Assembly (NCBI RefSeq): GCF_900100795.1
Contig: NZ_FNCO01000022.1
Coordinates: forward strand, 32,351-96,350
Reading direction: 5' to 3'
Length of the DNA stretch: 64,000 bases
Origin: Pseudomonas abietaniphila
GTDB lineage: Bacteria > Pseudomonadota > Gammaproteobacteria > Pseudomonadales > Pseudomonadaceae
A program made the position numbers and the translations under genes. Below the pieces are notes generated by a model. It was not told the DNA's origin. It searched no databases and saw nothing but the letters and a program-made list of their open reading frames with translations. Each line of letters starts with the position of its first letter. The stretch's first letter is position 1. Shown piece after piece: positions 17,127 to 24,983 of this stretch.

Positions 17127-17816
17127 ATGAGTGAATTCGTCATTGCACCGGTCGCTACGCCATCGCTGGCCGTGGCGGGCACTTCCAGCCGCTTTCCGAT
17201 CCGCCGCGTCTTTTGCGTCGGCCGCAACTACTCCGAACATGCCCGCGAAATGGGCCATGACCCTGACCGCGAACCGCCGTTTTTCTTCATGAAGCCTGCG
17301 GACGCGGTCGTGCCGGCTGAGGGCAACATTGCTTACCCGCCGCTGACCCAGGACCTGCACCACGAGATCGAACTGGTGGTTGCGATTGGCAAGGACGGCG
17401 TGGACATCTCTGCGCAAGACGCCTTGAGTCACGTCTGGGGTTACGGCGTCGGGCTGGACCTGACCCGTCGCGACCTTCAGGCGCAGGCAAAGAAAATGGG
17501 GCGTCCGTGGGAATGGGCCAAGGCGTTCGACGCCTCGGCACCCGCCACTGCGCTGCTGCCGGTCAGCAAGATCGGCCACCCGGACACCGGTTCCATCTGG
17601 CTGGACGTGAACGGTGAAAGCCGTCAGCGCGGCGATCTGGCCGATCAGATCTGGGCAGTCAGGGACGTGATTGCGTACCTCTCGCAATCGGTGGGCGTCA
17701 AAGCCGGTGACTTGATCTACACCGGCACGCCGGCAGGCGTCGGTGCGCTGCAGCGCGGCGATGTGGTGACGGCGGGGATCGAAGGCATTGCCGAGCTGAC
17801 CGTGACCCTCGTTTGA
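17127..17816 (+). CDS. Fumarylacetoacetate hydrolase-family protein
   Basis: A 229-residue metal-dependent FAH-fold enzyme. The segment FCVGRNYSEHAREMG is the usual start of the catalytic domain, the metal-ligand glutamates are in LHHEIELVVAIG, and GVGLDLTRRDLQ and IYTGTPAGVGAL are conserved. Relatives act as acylpyruvate hydrolases, oxaloacetate decarboxylases or 2-hydroxyhepta-2,4-diene-1,7-dioate isomerases. The start at 17127 is chosen because AAGGA lies eight bases upstream; the ATG at 17121 would be too close to that site. An AraC-type regulator gene follows on the same strand. Confidence 0.87.
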   Translation: MSEFVIAPVATPSLAVAGTSSRFPIRRVFCVGRNYSEHAREMGHDPDREPPFFFMKPADAVVPAEGNIAYPPLTQDLHHEIELVVAIGKDGVDISAQDALSHVWGYGVGLDLTRRDLQAQAKKMGRPWEWAKAFDASAPATALLPVSKIGHPDTGSIWLDVNGESRQRGDLADQIWAVRDVIAYLSQSVGVKAGDLIYTGTPAGVGALQRGDVVTAGIEGIAELTVTLV

Positions 17817-17932
17817 TCCCGACATCGATCATCGTCCGCAGGCACTGAACGCCCTGATAATCCCTTGGTTCGACGGCTGCTGTTGGCCTAACATGCGGCA
17901 GATCGAACCAAGTGATTTCAGGTGTTTCCGCG

Positions 17933-18841
17933 ATGGCCAACCCGTCCCGCATCCAGACCTATGGCATGCAACAGCGCAGCGACCGGATGGATTTCTACAT
18001 CCGTGACAAGTCTGCTCGTCCTGCCCTGACATCACCCCATCGTCACGAATATTTCCAGATCCAGATCAATCTCGGCGGCGACACCGTGCAGCATATCGGC
18101 GGCGCTATCCGGCCGTTTCCGCGCAACACCCTCGCGTTCATCCTGCCGCATCGGCTGCATGTGATTCCGCACCCTGAAGACGGCAACTTCGTGCTGATCA
18201 ATTTCTCTCAGGAATTTTTGCTGCATCACCTGCAATGCGATCCGATGGACCTTGAAGATGTCTCCCTCAACGAGGCACCGGAGCTGGCGCCTTTTCGCTT
18301 CCAGGAGCATCTGGATTTCATCCTGCAGGACGCTGATTTCGCGCAAGTGACCGCATTGCTGGAGCAGATGCGCGAAGCGGACCTGTCGCGGCAGCTGGGG
18401 TCAGGCTCGATTCTGCGCGGTTACCTGCTGCAACTGATCGGCAAGGTCTGCAACCTGTTCGAGCCTCAGTTGCTCGGGTTGTCGGCCAACAAGGCCGAGC
18501 GAAGAGGGCGGCGCGATGCGATGGGCCGGGTGATGGCGTACATCCGCGCGCACATGGCCGATCCGGCCATGAGCCTGACTGACGCTGCAGCCGCAGCCTT
18601 CTTGTCGCCGAATTACCTGACCCACCTGCTGCGCAAAGAGACGGGCAGTACGTTCTCGGAACTGGTGCTGGAGCGGCGCATGCGCCTTGCGCGCACGCAC
18701 CTGATGAACAGCGACAAACCCTTGAGCCATATCGCCCAGATCTGTGGATTCGCCGATGAAGCGTACTTTTCCCGGCGTTTCCGCAAGGCCCACGGCGTCC
18801 CGCCGGGGCAGTTCCGGCGGGAGCAGGCGGCCAGGCGTTAA
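17933..18841 (+). CDS. AraC-family transcriptional regulator
   Basis: A 302-residue regulator with an N-terminal cupin-like sensing domain (SPHRHEYFQIQINLGG, carrying the usual HxHxxxQ strand). A C-terminal double helix-turn-helix runs from about residue 195, including LTHLLRKETGSTFSELV and the AraC signature IAQICGFADEAYFSRRFRKAHG. It probably controls the hydrolase, SDR or hydroxyacid dehydrogenase genes upstream, or the permease gene convergent with it; this is inference from position. Its stop overlaps the stop of the permease gene by three bases. Confidence 0.88.
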   Translation: MANPSRIQTYGMQQRSDRMDFYIRDKSARPALTSPHRHEYFQIQINLGGDTVQHIGGAIRPFPRNTLAFILPHRLHVIPHPEDGNFVLINFSQEFLLHHLQCDPMDLEDVSLNEAPELAPFRFQEHLDFILQDADFAQVTALLEQMREADLSRQLGSGSILRGYLLQLIGKVCNLFEPQLLGLSANKAERRGRRDAMGRVMAYIRAHMADPAMSLTDAAAAAFLSPNYLTHLLRKETGSTFSELVLERRMRLARTHLMNSDKPLSHIAQICGFADEAYFSRRFRKAHGVPPGQFRREQAARR

Positions 18842-20229
18842 ACCAGGCCGGTCGTGTAATACACGCCAATCACGAAGAACGCCGCCAGCACCTTGAAGAT
18901 CGTCATGCCGAAAATGTCCGTGTAGGCCTCGCGGTGGGTCAGGCCGGTGACGGCCAGCAACGTGATCACGGCGCCGTTGTGCGGCAGGGTGTCCATGCCA
19001 CCCGCTGCCATCGACGCGACCCGGTGCATCACTTCCATCGGGATGTGCGCGGCATTCGCAGCGGCAATAAAGGTGTCGGACATCGCCGCCAGCGCGATGC
19101 TCATCCCGCCCGAGGACGAACCGGTGATCCCCGCCAGGATGTTGATCGTGATCGCCTGATTGATCAGGGGGTTGGGAATCGCCTTCAGGCCGTCGACCAC
19201 CACCAGAAACCCCGGCAACGCTGCGATCACCGCGCCGAACCCGTATTCCGAGGCGGTGTTCAGCGTTGCCAGCATCGCCCCGCCCACGGCCGTCTTGCTG
19301 CCATCGGCCAGTTTGCTGGCGACGGTGCGGAAGGAGAACACCAGCACCGTGATGATGCCCACCAGCAGCGCGGCCTGTACCGCCCAGATGGCGGTCAGCT
19401 TGGCCACGTCCGTCTGAATCGGCGCCTTCAGCCCTGGCAGGTGAATGCCGTAGGAGCCGCCGTACCAGCCCGGAATCCATTTCGTGAACAGCAGGTTCAT
19501 CACCCCGACCAGCACCAGCGGCAACAGGGCGATCAACGGGTTTGGCAAGGCTATCTCTTCAGGCGTTTCCGGCTCGTTGCGCAGGTTGGTGCCGTAGCCT
19601 TCGCCTGCGCGCGCGGCTTTGCGGCGCTGATGCTCCAGGTACAGCATGCCGCACACCAAAACGAACAGCGAACCCAGCAGGCCGAGCCACGGCGCGGCCC
19701 AGGAATTAGTGCCGAAGAAGGTGGTCGGGATGATGTTCTGGATCTGCGGCGTGCCCGGCATCGCGTCCATGGTGAAGGTAAACGCGCCCAGCGCGATGGT
19801 CGCAGGCATTAGCCGTTTTGGGATATTGCCCTGACGGAACATTTCGGCGGCAAACGGGTAGACCGCGAACACCACCACAAACAGCGAGACCCCGCCGTAG
19901 GTCAGCAACGCGCAGACCAGCACGATCACCAGAATCACCTGACTGCTCCCCAGCAGGCCGATGACCGATTTGACGATGGCACGGGAAAACCCCGACAGCT
20001 CGATCAACTTGCCGAACACCGCGCCCAGCAGGAACACTGGAAAGTACAGCTTGATGAAGCCGACCATCTTGTCCATGAACAGGTCGCTGAACACCGGCGC
20101 CACGGCGGTGGGGTCGGTCAGCAATACGGCGCCCAGGGCAGCCAGTGGCGCAAAAATGATGACGCTGTAACCCCGATATGCAGCCAGCATCAGAACGCAC
20201 AACGCCAGAACGGCGATGACAACACTCAT
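18838..20229 (-). CDS. GntP-family permease (hydroxybutyrate-permease-like)
   Basis: A 463-residue polytopic membrane protein with about twelve helices. It starts MSVVIAVLALCVLMLAAYRG, with conserved FTMDAMPGTPQIQNIIPT and ITGSSSGGMSIALAAM segments. By recall it is closer to the P. aeruginosa PA2004-type permease linked to 3-hydroxybutyrate than to true gluconate symporters. It is the distal gene of a minus-strand unit after the hisD-like gene, 139 bp apart, with a long intercistronic hairpin in between. The substrate is probably whatever the upstream dehydrogenase oxidises. Confidence 0.82.
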   Translation of the reverse strand: MSVVIAVLALCVLMLAAYRGYSVIIFAPLAALGAVLLTDPTAVAPVFSDLFMDKMVGFIKLYFPVFLLGAVFGKLIELSGFSRAIVKSVIGLLGSSQVILVIVLVCALLTYGGVSLFVVVFAVYPFAAEMFRQGNIPKRLMPATIALGAFTFTMDAMPGTPQIQNIIPTTFFGTNSWAAPWLGLLGSLFVLVCGMLYLEHQRRKAARAGEGYGTNLRNEPETPEEIALPNPLIALLPLVLVGVMNLLFTKWIPGWYGGSYGIHLPGLKAPIQTDVAKLTAIWAVQAALLVGIITVLVFSFRTVASKLADGSKTAVGGAMLATLNTASEYGFGAVIAALPGFLVVVDGLKAIPNPLINQAITINILAGITGSSSGGMSIALAAMSDTFIAAANAAHIPMEVMHRVASMAAGGMDTLPHNGAVITLLAVTGLTHREAYTDIFGMTIFKVLAAFFVIGVYYTTGLV

Positions 20230-20254
20230 GAGGACATCCTTTCGAAGCGGTACG

Positions 20255-20297
20255 GCGAGCCCTCCCCGGACCCGTATAGGGTTCGGCGAGGGCTCGC
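20255..20297 (-). terminator. Strong intercistronic hairpin between the hisD-like gene and the GntP permease gene
   Basis: GCGAGCCCTC (20255-20264) pairs perfectly with GAGGGCTCGC (20288-20297), and the interior pairs further (CCG/CGG and ACCC/GGGT). No T-run follows on the minus strand, so it may be an mRNA-stabilising or attenuating hairpin rather than a full stop. Confidence 0.7.
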
Positions 20298-20368
20298 AGT
20301 CGGTTGATTGTTTTTATTGTCGGACGCGCGTTTTACCGCTCGCCCTGTCCCGCAAAGAACGCGATTTT

Positions 20369-21676
20369 TTACTGGGCGGCGCCGGCGTACGGCACGTCCT
20401 TGTGGCCGTAGCGACGCACGCGGATGTTGGCTTGCTCGCCATGCCCGGCGAAGCCTTCCAGGGCGCACAGGCGCGAACAGTACTCACCGATCATCGAGGA
20501 GGCTTCGTCGGTGGTGACCTTCTGGTAGGTGCAGGTCTTGATGAATTTGCCGACCCACAGACCCCCGGTGTACCGCGCCGCTTTTTTGGTCGGCAGGGTG
20601 TGGTTGGTGCCGATCACCTTGTCGCCGAACGAAACGTTGGTGCGTGGACCAAGGAACAGCGCGCCGAAGTTGCGCATGTGCTTCAGGAAATAGTCCGGGT
20701 CTTCGGTCATCACCTGCACGTGCTCGAAGGCCAGGTCGTTGGCGATGGCCAGCATCTCCTCATCGTCCTCGGCGACGATCACTTCACCGAAGCTTTCCCA
20801 GGCGCGGCGCGCGATGTCGGCGGTCGGCAGGATCTGCAGCAGGCGCTCGATTTCGGCCATGGTTTCGCGGGCCAGTTTTTCCGACGTGGTCAGGAGAATG
20901 GCCGGAGAGTCCGGGCCGTGTTCGGCCTGGCCCAACAGGTCGGTGGCGCACAGCTCGCCGTCAACGCTTTCATCGGCGATCACCAGTGTCTCGGTCGGCC
21001 CGGCAAACAGGTCGATGCCCACACGGCCGAACAACTGGCGCTTGGCTTCGGCGACAAAGGCGTTGCCCGGACCAACCAGCATGTCCACCTGAGCGATGGA
21101 TTTAGTGCCCAGCGCCATGGCGCCGATCGCCTGAATGCCGCCCAGACAATAGATTTCGTTGGCGCCCGCCATGTGCTGCGCGGCGACAATCGCCGGTGCC
21201 GGTTTGCCCAGGAACGGCGGGGCGCAGGTAATGATGCGTGGAACGCCCGCGACCTTGGCGGTGATCACCGACATGTGCGCCGAGGCCAGCAGCGGGTATT
21301 TGCCACCAGGGACGTAGCAGCCCGCAGCGTTCACCGGGATGTGCTTGTGGCCCAGGATCACGCCCGGGAGGGTTTCCACCTCGACGTCGACCATGGAGTT
21401 GCGTTGATGCTGGGCGAAGTTGCGCACTTGGGTTTGCGCGAATTCGATGTCCTTGAGGTCGCGGTCGCTGAGTTGATTCATGCAGGCCTGGATCTCGGCG
21501 TCGCTGAGGCGGTAGTCCTCACGGTCCATCTTGTCGAAGCGAATCGCCAGCTCACGAACGGCAACATCGCCACGGGCCTCGATGTCGGCCAACAGGTTTT
21601 CGACGGTGTCGCGCACTTCACGGGCAGCGGTTTTGATGACTTCTGCTTCGGCGCCTTGTTTGAGCCACTTAGCCAC
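20369..21676 (-). CDS. Histidinol dehydrogenase-family oxidoreductase (catabolic paralogue)
   Basis: A 435-residue HisD-fold NAD-dependent dehydrogenase. The conserved blocks VPGGKYPLLASAHMSVITAKVAGV, DMLVGPGNAFVAEAKRQL and DLFAGPTETLVIADE are present, and a zinc-site histidine and glutamate lie in GQAEHGPDSPA. It starts with a GTG at 21676 behind CAGGAGA. It is probably not the biosynthetic HisD, because it lies beside a LacI regulator and a GntP permease instead of his genes. HisD homologues in such settings can be sulfopropanediol 3-dehydrogenases (HpsN type). The exact substrate is unproven. Confidence 0.8.
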   Translation of the reverse strand: MAKWLKQGAEAEVIKTAAREVRDTVENLLADIEARGDVAVRELAIRFDKMDREDYRLSDAEIQACMNQLSDRDLKDIEFAQTQVRNFAQHQRNSMVDVEVETLPGVILGHKHIPVNAAGCYVPGGKYPLLASAHMSVITAKVAGVPRIITCAPPFLGKPAPAIVAAQHMAGANEIYCLGGIQAIGAMALGTKSIAQVDMLVGPGNAFVAEAKRQLFGRVGIDLFAGPTETLVIADESVDGELCATDLLGQAEHGPDSPAILLTTSEKLARETMAEIERLLQILPTADIARRAWESFGEVIVAEDDEEMLAIANDLAFEHVQVMTEDPDYFLKHMRNFGALFLGPRTNVSFGDKVIGTNHTLPTKKAARYTGGLWVGKFIKTCTYQKVTTDEASSMIGEYCSRLCALEGFAGHGEQANIRVRRYGHKDVPYAGAAQ

Positions 21677-21717
21677 GGTGTTCTCCTGCGAGGTTGTTTT
21701 TATTGAGTGAGGAAGGT

Positions 21718-21733
21718 TTGCATACGTATGCAA
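21718..21733. promoter_or_regulatory. LacI-type operator
   Basis: TTGCATACGTATGCAA is a perfect 16-bp palindrome with a central CG step, as typical LacI/GalR operators have. It lies 41 bp before the hisD-like start and about 130 bp before the divergent LacI-family gene, so it probably mediates repression of the hisD-like/gntP unit. Confidence 0.8.
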
Positions 21734-21862
21734 TTTAACCGATGGTAATGGATGATGGGCAGATTGCAAACCCCCTCGGCGCAAGTGGGGCGAATTTCAT
21801 GTGCGGGCTGTGGGAGAACTGATTGGCAGGTATGATCATTTTTTTTCGGCGGTTAAGGCGAT

Positions 21863-22927
21863 ATGTCAGAGAACATGGAGCGAGGGCGGCGCCCGGTCAC
21901 GGCCCACGATGTGGCCCGGCTGGCGGGGGTTTCCCAGTCAGCGGTCTCACGCACGTTTACCAAAGGCGCCAGCGTTTCCCCCGACACCCGGCGCAAGGTG
22001 GAGGAGGCTGCGGCCAGCCTGGGTTACCGACCCAATCTGGTGGCGCGCTCGCTGATCACGCGGCGCTCCAACTTGATTGGCGTGGCCATTCCTGGCATGG
22101 CCAACCCGTTTTACGCGCGAGTGCTGGAATCGCTGTCGGCGGCGTTCGAGCAACTTGGCTACCGCATCCTGCTGTTCTCCATGGCCAACAACGAAGACTC
22201 CGACCCGGTGCTGGAAGAAATCCTGCGGTATCAGGTGGACGGTCTGGTGCTGGTGTCCGCCAGCCTGTCTTCACGTTTCGCCGAAGAATGCCGAACCATC
22301 GGCTTGCCGGTGGTGTTGTTCAACCGCACCAACGGCAGCACCTCGGTGTCCAGCGTGACCAGCGACAACATCACCGGCAGCCGCACCATCGCGCGCTTCC
22401 TGCTGGCAGGCGGGCATGAGCGGCTGGCGTTCGTTGCCGGCAAGCAAAGCTCGTCCACCAACCGTGACCGCGAAGCGGGTTTCAACGCGTACCTGCAAGA
22501 GCAGGGCAGGCCGCTGCCACTGCGCGAAGTCGGCGATTACACCTTCGACGGCGCCATCACCGCGACCCGACGCTTGCTGGCACAGGATGCGCCGCCAGAC
22601 GCCATCTTTTGCGCCAACGACCTGATGGCGTTGGCCGCGATCAACGTCTGCCACGAGCTGCGCATGCAGCCGGGCAGGGACGTGTCCATCGTCGGCTTCG
22701 ATGACTTGCCGCAAGGGCAATGGCCCATCTTCGGTCTGACGACGTTCGAGCAGCCTTTGGCTGAAATGATCGGTCGCGCGGTGAATATCATTTGTGCCCA
22801 ACTGGCGGATCCCGGTACATCGGCTATCCAGGAAATCGTGCCGGGCAGAATGATCGTGCGCCAGACCGCAAGGCTGCCCGCGAGCGGGATTGTCGAGGTC
22901 GATGGCGAGCGTATCTGGCAGCCTTGA
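21863..22927 (+). CDS. LacI-family transcriptional repressor
   Basis: A 354-residue regulator. The N-terminal helix-turn-helix is VTAHDVARLAGVSQSAVSRTF, followed by the hinge helix ending RPNLVARSLITRRSN. The periplasmic-binding-like effector domain follows (IGVAIPGMANPFYARVLESL; SIVGFDDLPQGQWPIFGLTT). It is divergent from the hisD-like gene, with the palindromic operator in between, so it probably represses that unit and is relieved by the substrate or a derivative. The effector is unknown. Confidence 0.9.
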   Translation: MSENMERGRRPVTAHDVARLAGVSQSAVSRTFTKGASVSPDTRRKVEEAAASLGYRPNLVARSLITRRSNLIGVAIPGMANPFYARVLESLSAAFEQLGYRILLFSMANNEDSDPVLEEILRYQVDGLVLVSASLSSRFAEECRTIGLPVVLFNRTNGSTSVSSVTSDNITGSRTIARFLLAGGHERLAFVAGKQSSSTNRDREAGFNAYLQEQGRPLPLREVGDYTFDGAITATRRLLAQDAPPDAIFCANDLMALAAINVCHELRMQPGRDVSIVGFDDLPQGQWPIFGLTTFEQPLAEMIGRAVNIICAQLADPGTSAIQEIVPGRMIVRQTARLPASGIVEVDGERIWQP

Positions 22928-22960
22928 TTCGAGGTATCGATCCCGCGCCTGCCTTGTCGC

Positions 22961-23836
22961 TCAGTCGGTTGAGGCCAGCGCGAGGTTTCGGCTCAATTCG
23001 CTGAACAGCGCCGACACCGAGCGCAACGCACGGCAATCCGGACGCGTGAGCAGCCACAGGGCCGTGTCGTAGCCTGCGAGCGGCTCGCCCAGTTGCCGGA
23101 GTTCGCCTTCACGCAGCATGAAGTCAGGCAGCGCCGCGACCCCCATCCCGGCGCGTACCAGTTGTGCCACCGCCAGCATCGAACTGCAGCGATACGCCAG
23201 GTTCACCCGAGGCCATTGCTGGCGCCGCCAGGTGACGGTGGGGTGGTCCGGTAGAAAATCGTCCGGTGCAATCCAGTGCAGGTCTTCAAGCGGGACAGAG
23301 CCCGCGCGCTGCAGGTATTCCTCGCTGGCGCAGACGTGGTACGCCACGGTGCCCAGGCGCGTGCCGACCAGATGCTCCGGCGGCGTGTTGGTCAGACGCA
23401 GAGCGATGTCGGCGTCGCGACGGCTCAGGTTGGCGAAGGTGCTGGAGGTGTTCAGTTCCAGTTTCAGGCCCGGATAGGCCGGCATGAAACGGCGTAACGC
23501 GGGCAGCAGCAGGCTTTGCATCACCGCTTCGGTACACGTCAGGCGCACCGTTCCGCTGACGATCTGCTGGCCCTGCTCAAGACTGATCTGCGCCAGAGCC
23601 AGCGCTTGTTCCGCGCTTTCCGCCTGTTGAGAAAGGGCGAGCGCTGCACTGGTGGGTTGATACCCGGCACGGCTTTTTTCAAACAGCGCGGTGCCGACCG
23701 ACGCCTCCAGCCGACGCACCGAGCGAAACACCGTCGACACATCTACGTTGAGCTGTTCGGCAGCGCGCGCCAGGGTCCTGCCGCGCACCAGCGCGAGGAT
23801 CAGGGCGAGGTCGGCGTGGTTGATTCGGTATTGCAC
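22961..23836 (-). CDS. LysR-family transcriptional regulator
   Basis: A regulator of about 291 residues. The helix-turn-helix lies near the N-terminus (ADLALILALVRGRTLARAAEQL, then VDVSTVFRSVRRLE), and a substrate-binding domain follows. The start is uncertain: I favour the GTG at 23836 because it gives the usual spacing to the HTH; GTGs at 23851 and 23878 are alternatives, and none has a clear ribosome-binding site. It is divergent from the GATase-like gene at 23941 and may control it. It is convergent with the LacI gene. Confidence 0.82.
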   Translation of the reverse strand: MQYRINHADLALILALVRGRTLARAAEQLNVDVSTVFRSVRRLEASVGTALFEKSRAGYQPTSAALALSQQAESAEQALALAQISLEQGQQIVSGTVRLTCTEAVMQSLLLPALRRFMPAYPGLKLELNTSSTFANLSRRDADIALRLTNTPPEHLVGTRLGTVAYHVCASEEYLQRAGSVPLEDLHWIAPDDFLPDHPTVTWRRQQWPRVNLAYRCSSMLAVAQLVRAGMGVAALPDFMLREGELRQLGEPLAGYDTALWLLTRPDCRALRSVSALFSELSRNLALASTD

Positions 23837-23940
23837 GGCTGCATTGATCACTTGCCTGAGCGCCCATGTTGATTGCACGGCGACAAGCTTATAGTCCCGC
23901 CCGGACCTATCGCAAAGCGTTTTGATATCAGGGAGCAGGT

Positions 23941-24660
23941 ATGAAGCAGAAGCACGACATCCGCATTGCCTTGGTGGGTGACTATGACGAGAGCGTACCG
24001 GCGCATCAGGCGATTCCCGTGGCGCTGGACCGAGTGGCAGGCGAGACCGGCATCGTCGTCGAGTTTCACTGGCTGCCAACGCCCGAGGTGGGTGAGGGTG
24101 CCGGGCTTCAAGCGTTTGACGGGATCTGGTGCGTCCCGGCCAGCCCCTATCGCGACATGAAGGGTGCACTCACGGCCATACGTTACGCCCGCGAAAAACA
24201 GGTGCCGTTTCTGGGCACGTGTGGCGGTTTCCAGCACGCGTTGCTGGAGTACGCGCGCAATTACCTCGGCTGGTCGGACGCCGAGCACGCCGAGACAGCG
24301 CCTGATTCTGCGCGGGCCATCATCACACCGCTCAGTTGTTCGCTGGTCGAGGCGTTCGCGCCGATTCGGCTGCTGGCGGGTTCGCGGATTGCCGAGGCCT
24401 ATGGCGCACTGCACACCCAAGAGCGTTATCGCTGCCGTTACGGGCTGCGAAAGGCGCTGGAAGCGGAGGTCTTCGCCGGGCCGCTGAAGGTCAGTGGATA
24501 CGATGAACAGGATGAAGTACGCGCGATGGAACTGCAGGGGCATCCATTTTTTGTCGCCACGCTGTTTCAACCCGAGCGCGCGGCGTTGCAAGGCGACATA
24601 CCGCCGCTGGTCAGGGCATTTGTGCAGGCGTGTGCTCAACCGGGAGCGGCAACGCGATGA
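23941..24660 (+). CDS. CTP synthase C-terminal-like glutamine amidotransferase-fold protein
   Basis: A 239-residue stand-alone class I amidotransferase fold. The nucleophile elbow is FLGTCGGFQHALLEY, with the cysteine at about residue 94, like CTP synthase. In the second active-site strand the usual histidine is replaced: the sequence reads LFQPER where active enzymes have xHPE. The Cys-His-Glu triad is therefore incomplete and classical glutaminase activity is doubtful. It is translationally coupled by a four-base overlap to the monooxygenase gene. I recall such proteins being annotated as CTP-synthase-C-terminal-related; the function is unknown. Confidence 0.75.
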   Translation: MKQKHDIRIALVGDYDESVPAHQAIPVALDRVAGETGIVVEFHWLPTPEVGEGAGLQAFDGIWCVPASPYRDMKGALTAIRYAREKQVPFLGTCGGFQHALLEYARNYLGWSDAEHAETAPDSARAIITPLSCSLVEAFAPIRLLAGSRIAEAYGALHTQERYRCRYGLRKALEAEVFAGPLKVSGYDEQDEVRAMELQGHPFFVATLFQPERAALQGDIPPLVRAFVQACAQPGAATR

Positions 24661-24983
24661 TGACCGATATGTTTGCCGTTCCTTACTACGCGGTGATCTT
24701 CACCTCGACCCGCACCACCCAAGAGGCCGAAGCTTACGAAGAGGCAGCGCATCGGATGCTCGAACTGGTTCGCGAGCAGCCCGGATTTCTCGGCGTTGAA
24801 TCGACGCGCGGTGAGGATGGCCTGGGGATCACGGTGTCGTACTGGTCCAGCGAAGGGGCAATCTTGGCGTGGAAGGAAAACCCTGAACACCGAGCGATCC
24901 GTGAGCGGGGTCGCTCGACCTGGTACCGGCACTGCACCACGCGGGTCAGCAAGGTCGAGCGCAACTACCGTTATTCCGCCTGA
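24657..24983 (+). CDS. Antibiotic biosynthesis monooxygenase (ABM)-family protein
   Basis: A 108-residue alpha-beta protein of the dimeric alpha/beta barrel (ABM) type. It shows AVIFTSTRTTQEAEAYEEAA, then LVREQPGFLGVEST and ILAWKENPEHRAIRERG, where the HRAIRERG segment is typical. Family members are cofactor-free oxygenases, haem-degrading enzymes or small sensor proteins, and the role is not fixed by sequence. Its ATG overlaps the stop of the previous gene, so the two are probably co-translated. Its 3' end overlaps the convergent MFS gene by 13 bp. Confidence 0.8.
   Translation: MMTDMFAVPYYAVIFTSTRTTQEAEAYEEAAHRMLELVREQPGFLGVESTRGEDGLGITVSYWSSEGAILAWKENPEHRAIRERGRSTWYRHCTTRVSKVERNYRYSA

Noticed and set aside
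20369..21676. Assignment of this gene as biosynthetic hisD
   Set aside because: No his genes adjoin. The LacI operator and the GntP permease indicate a catabolic role, so only the family is named.
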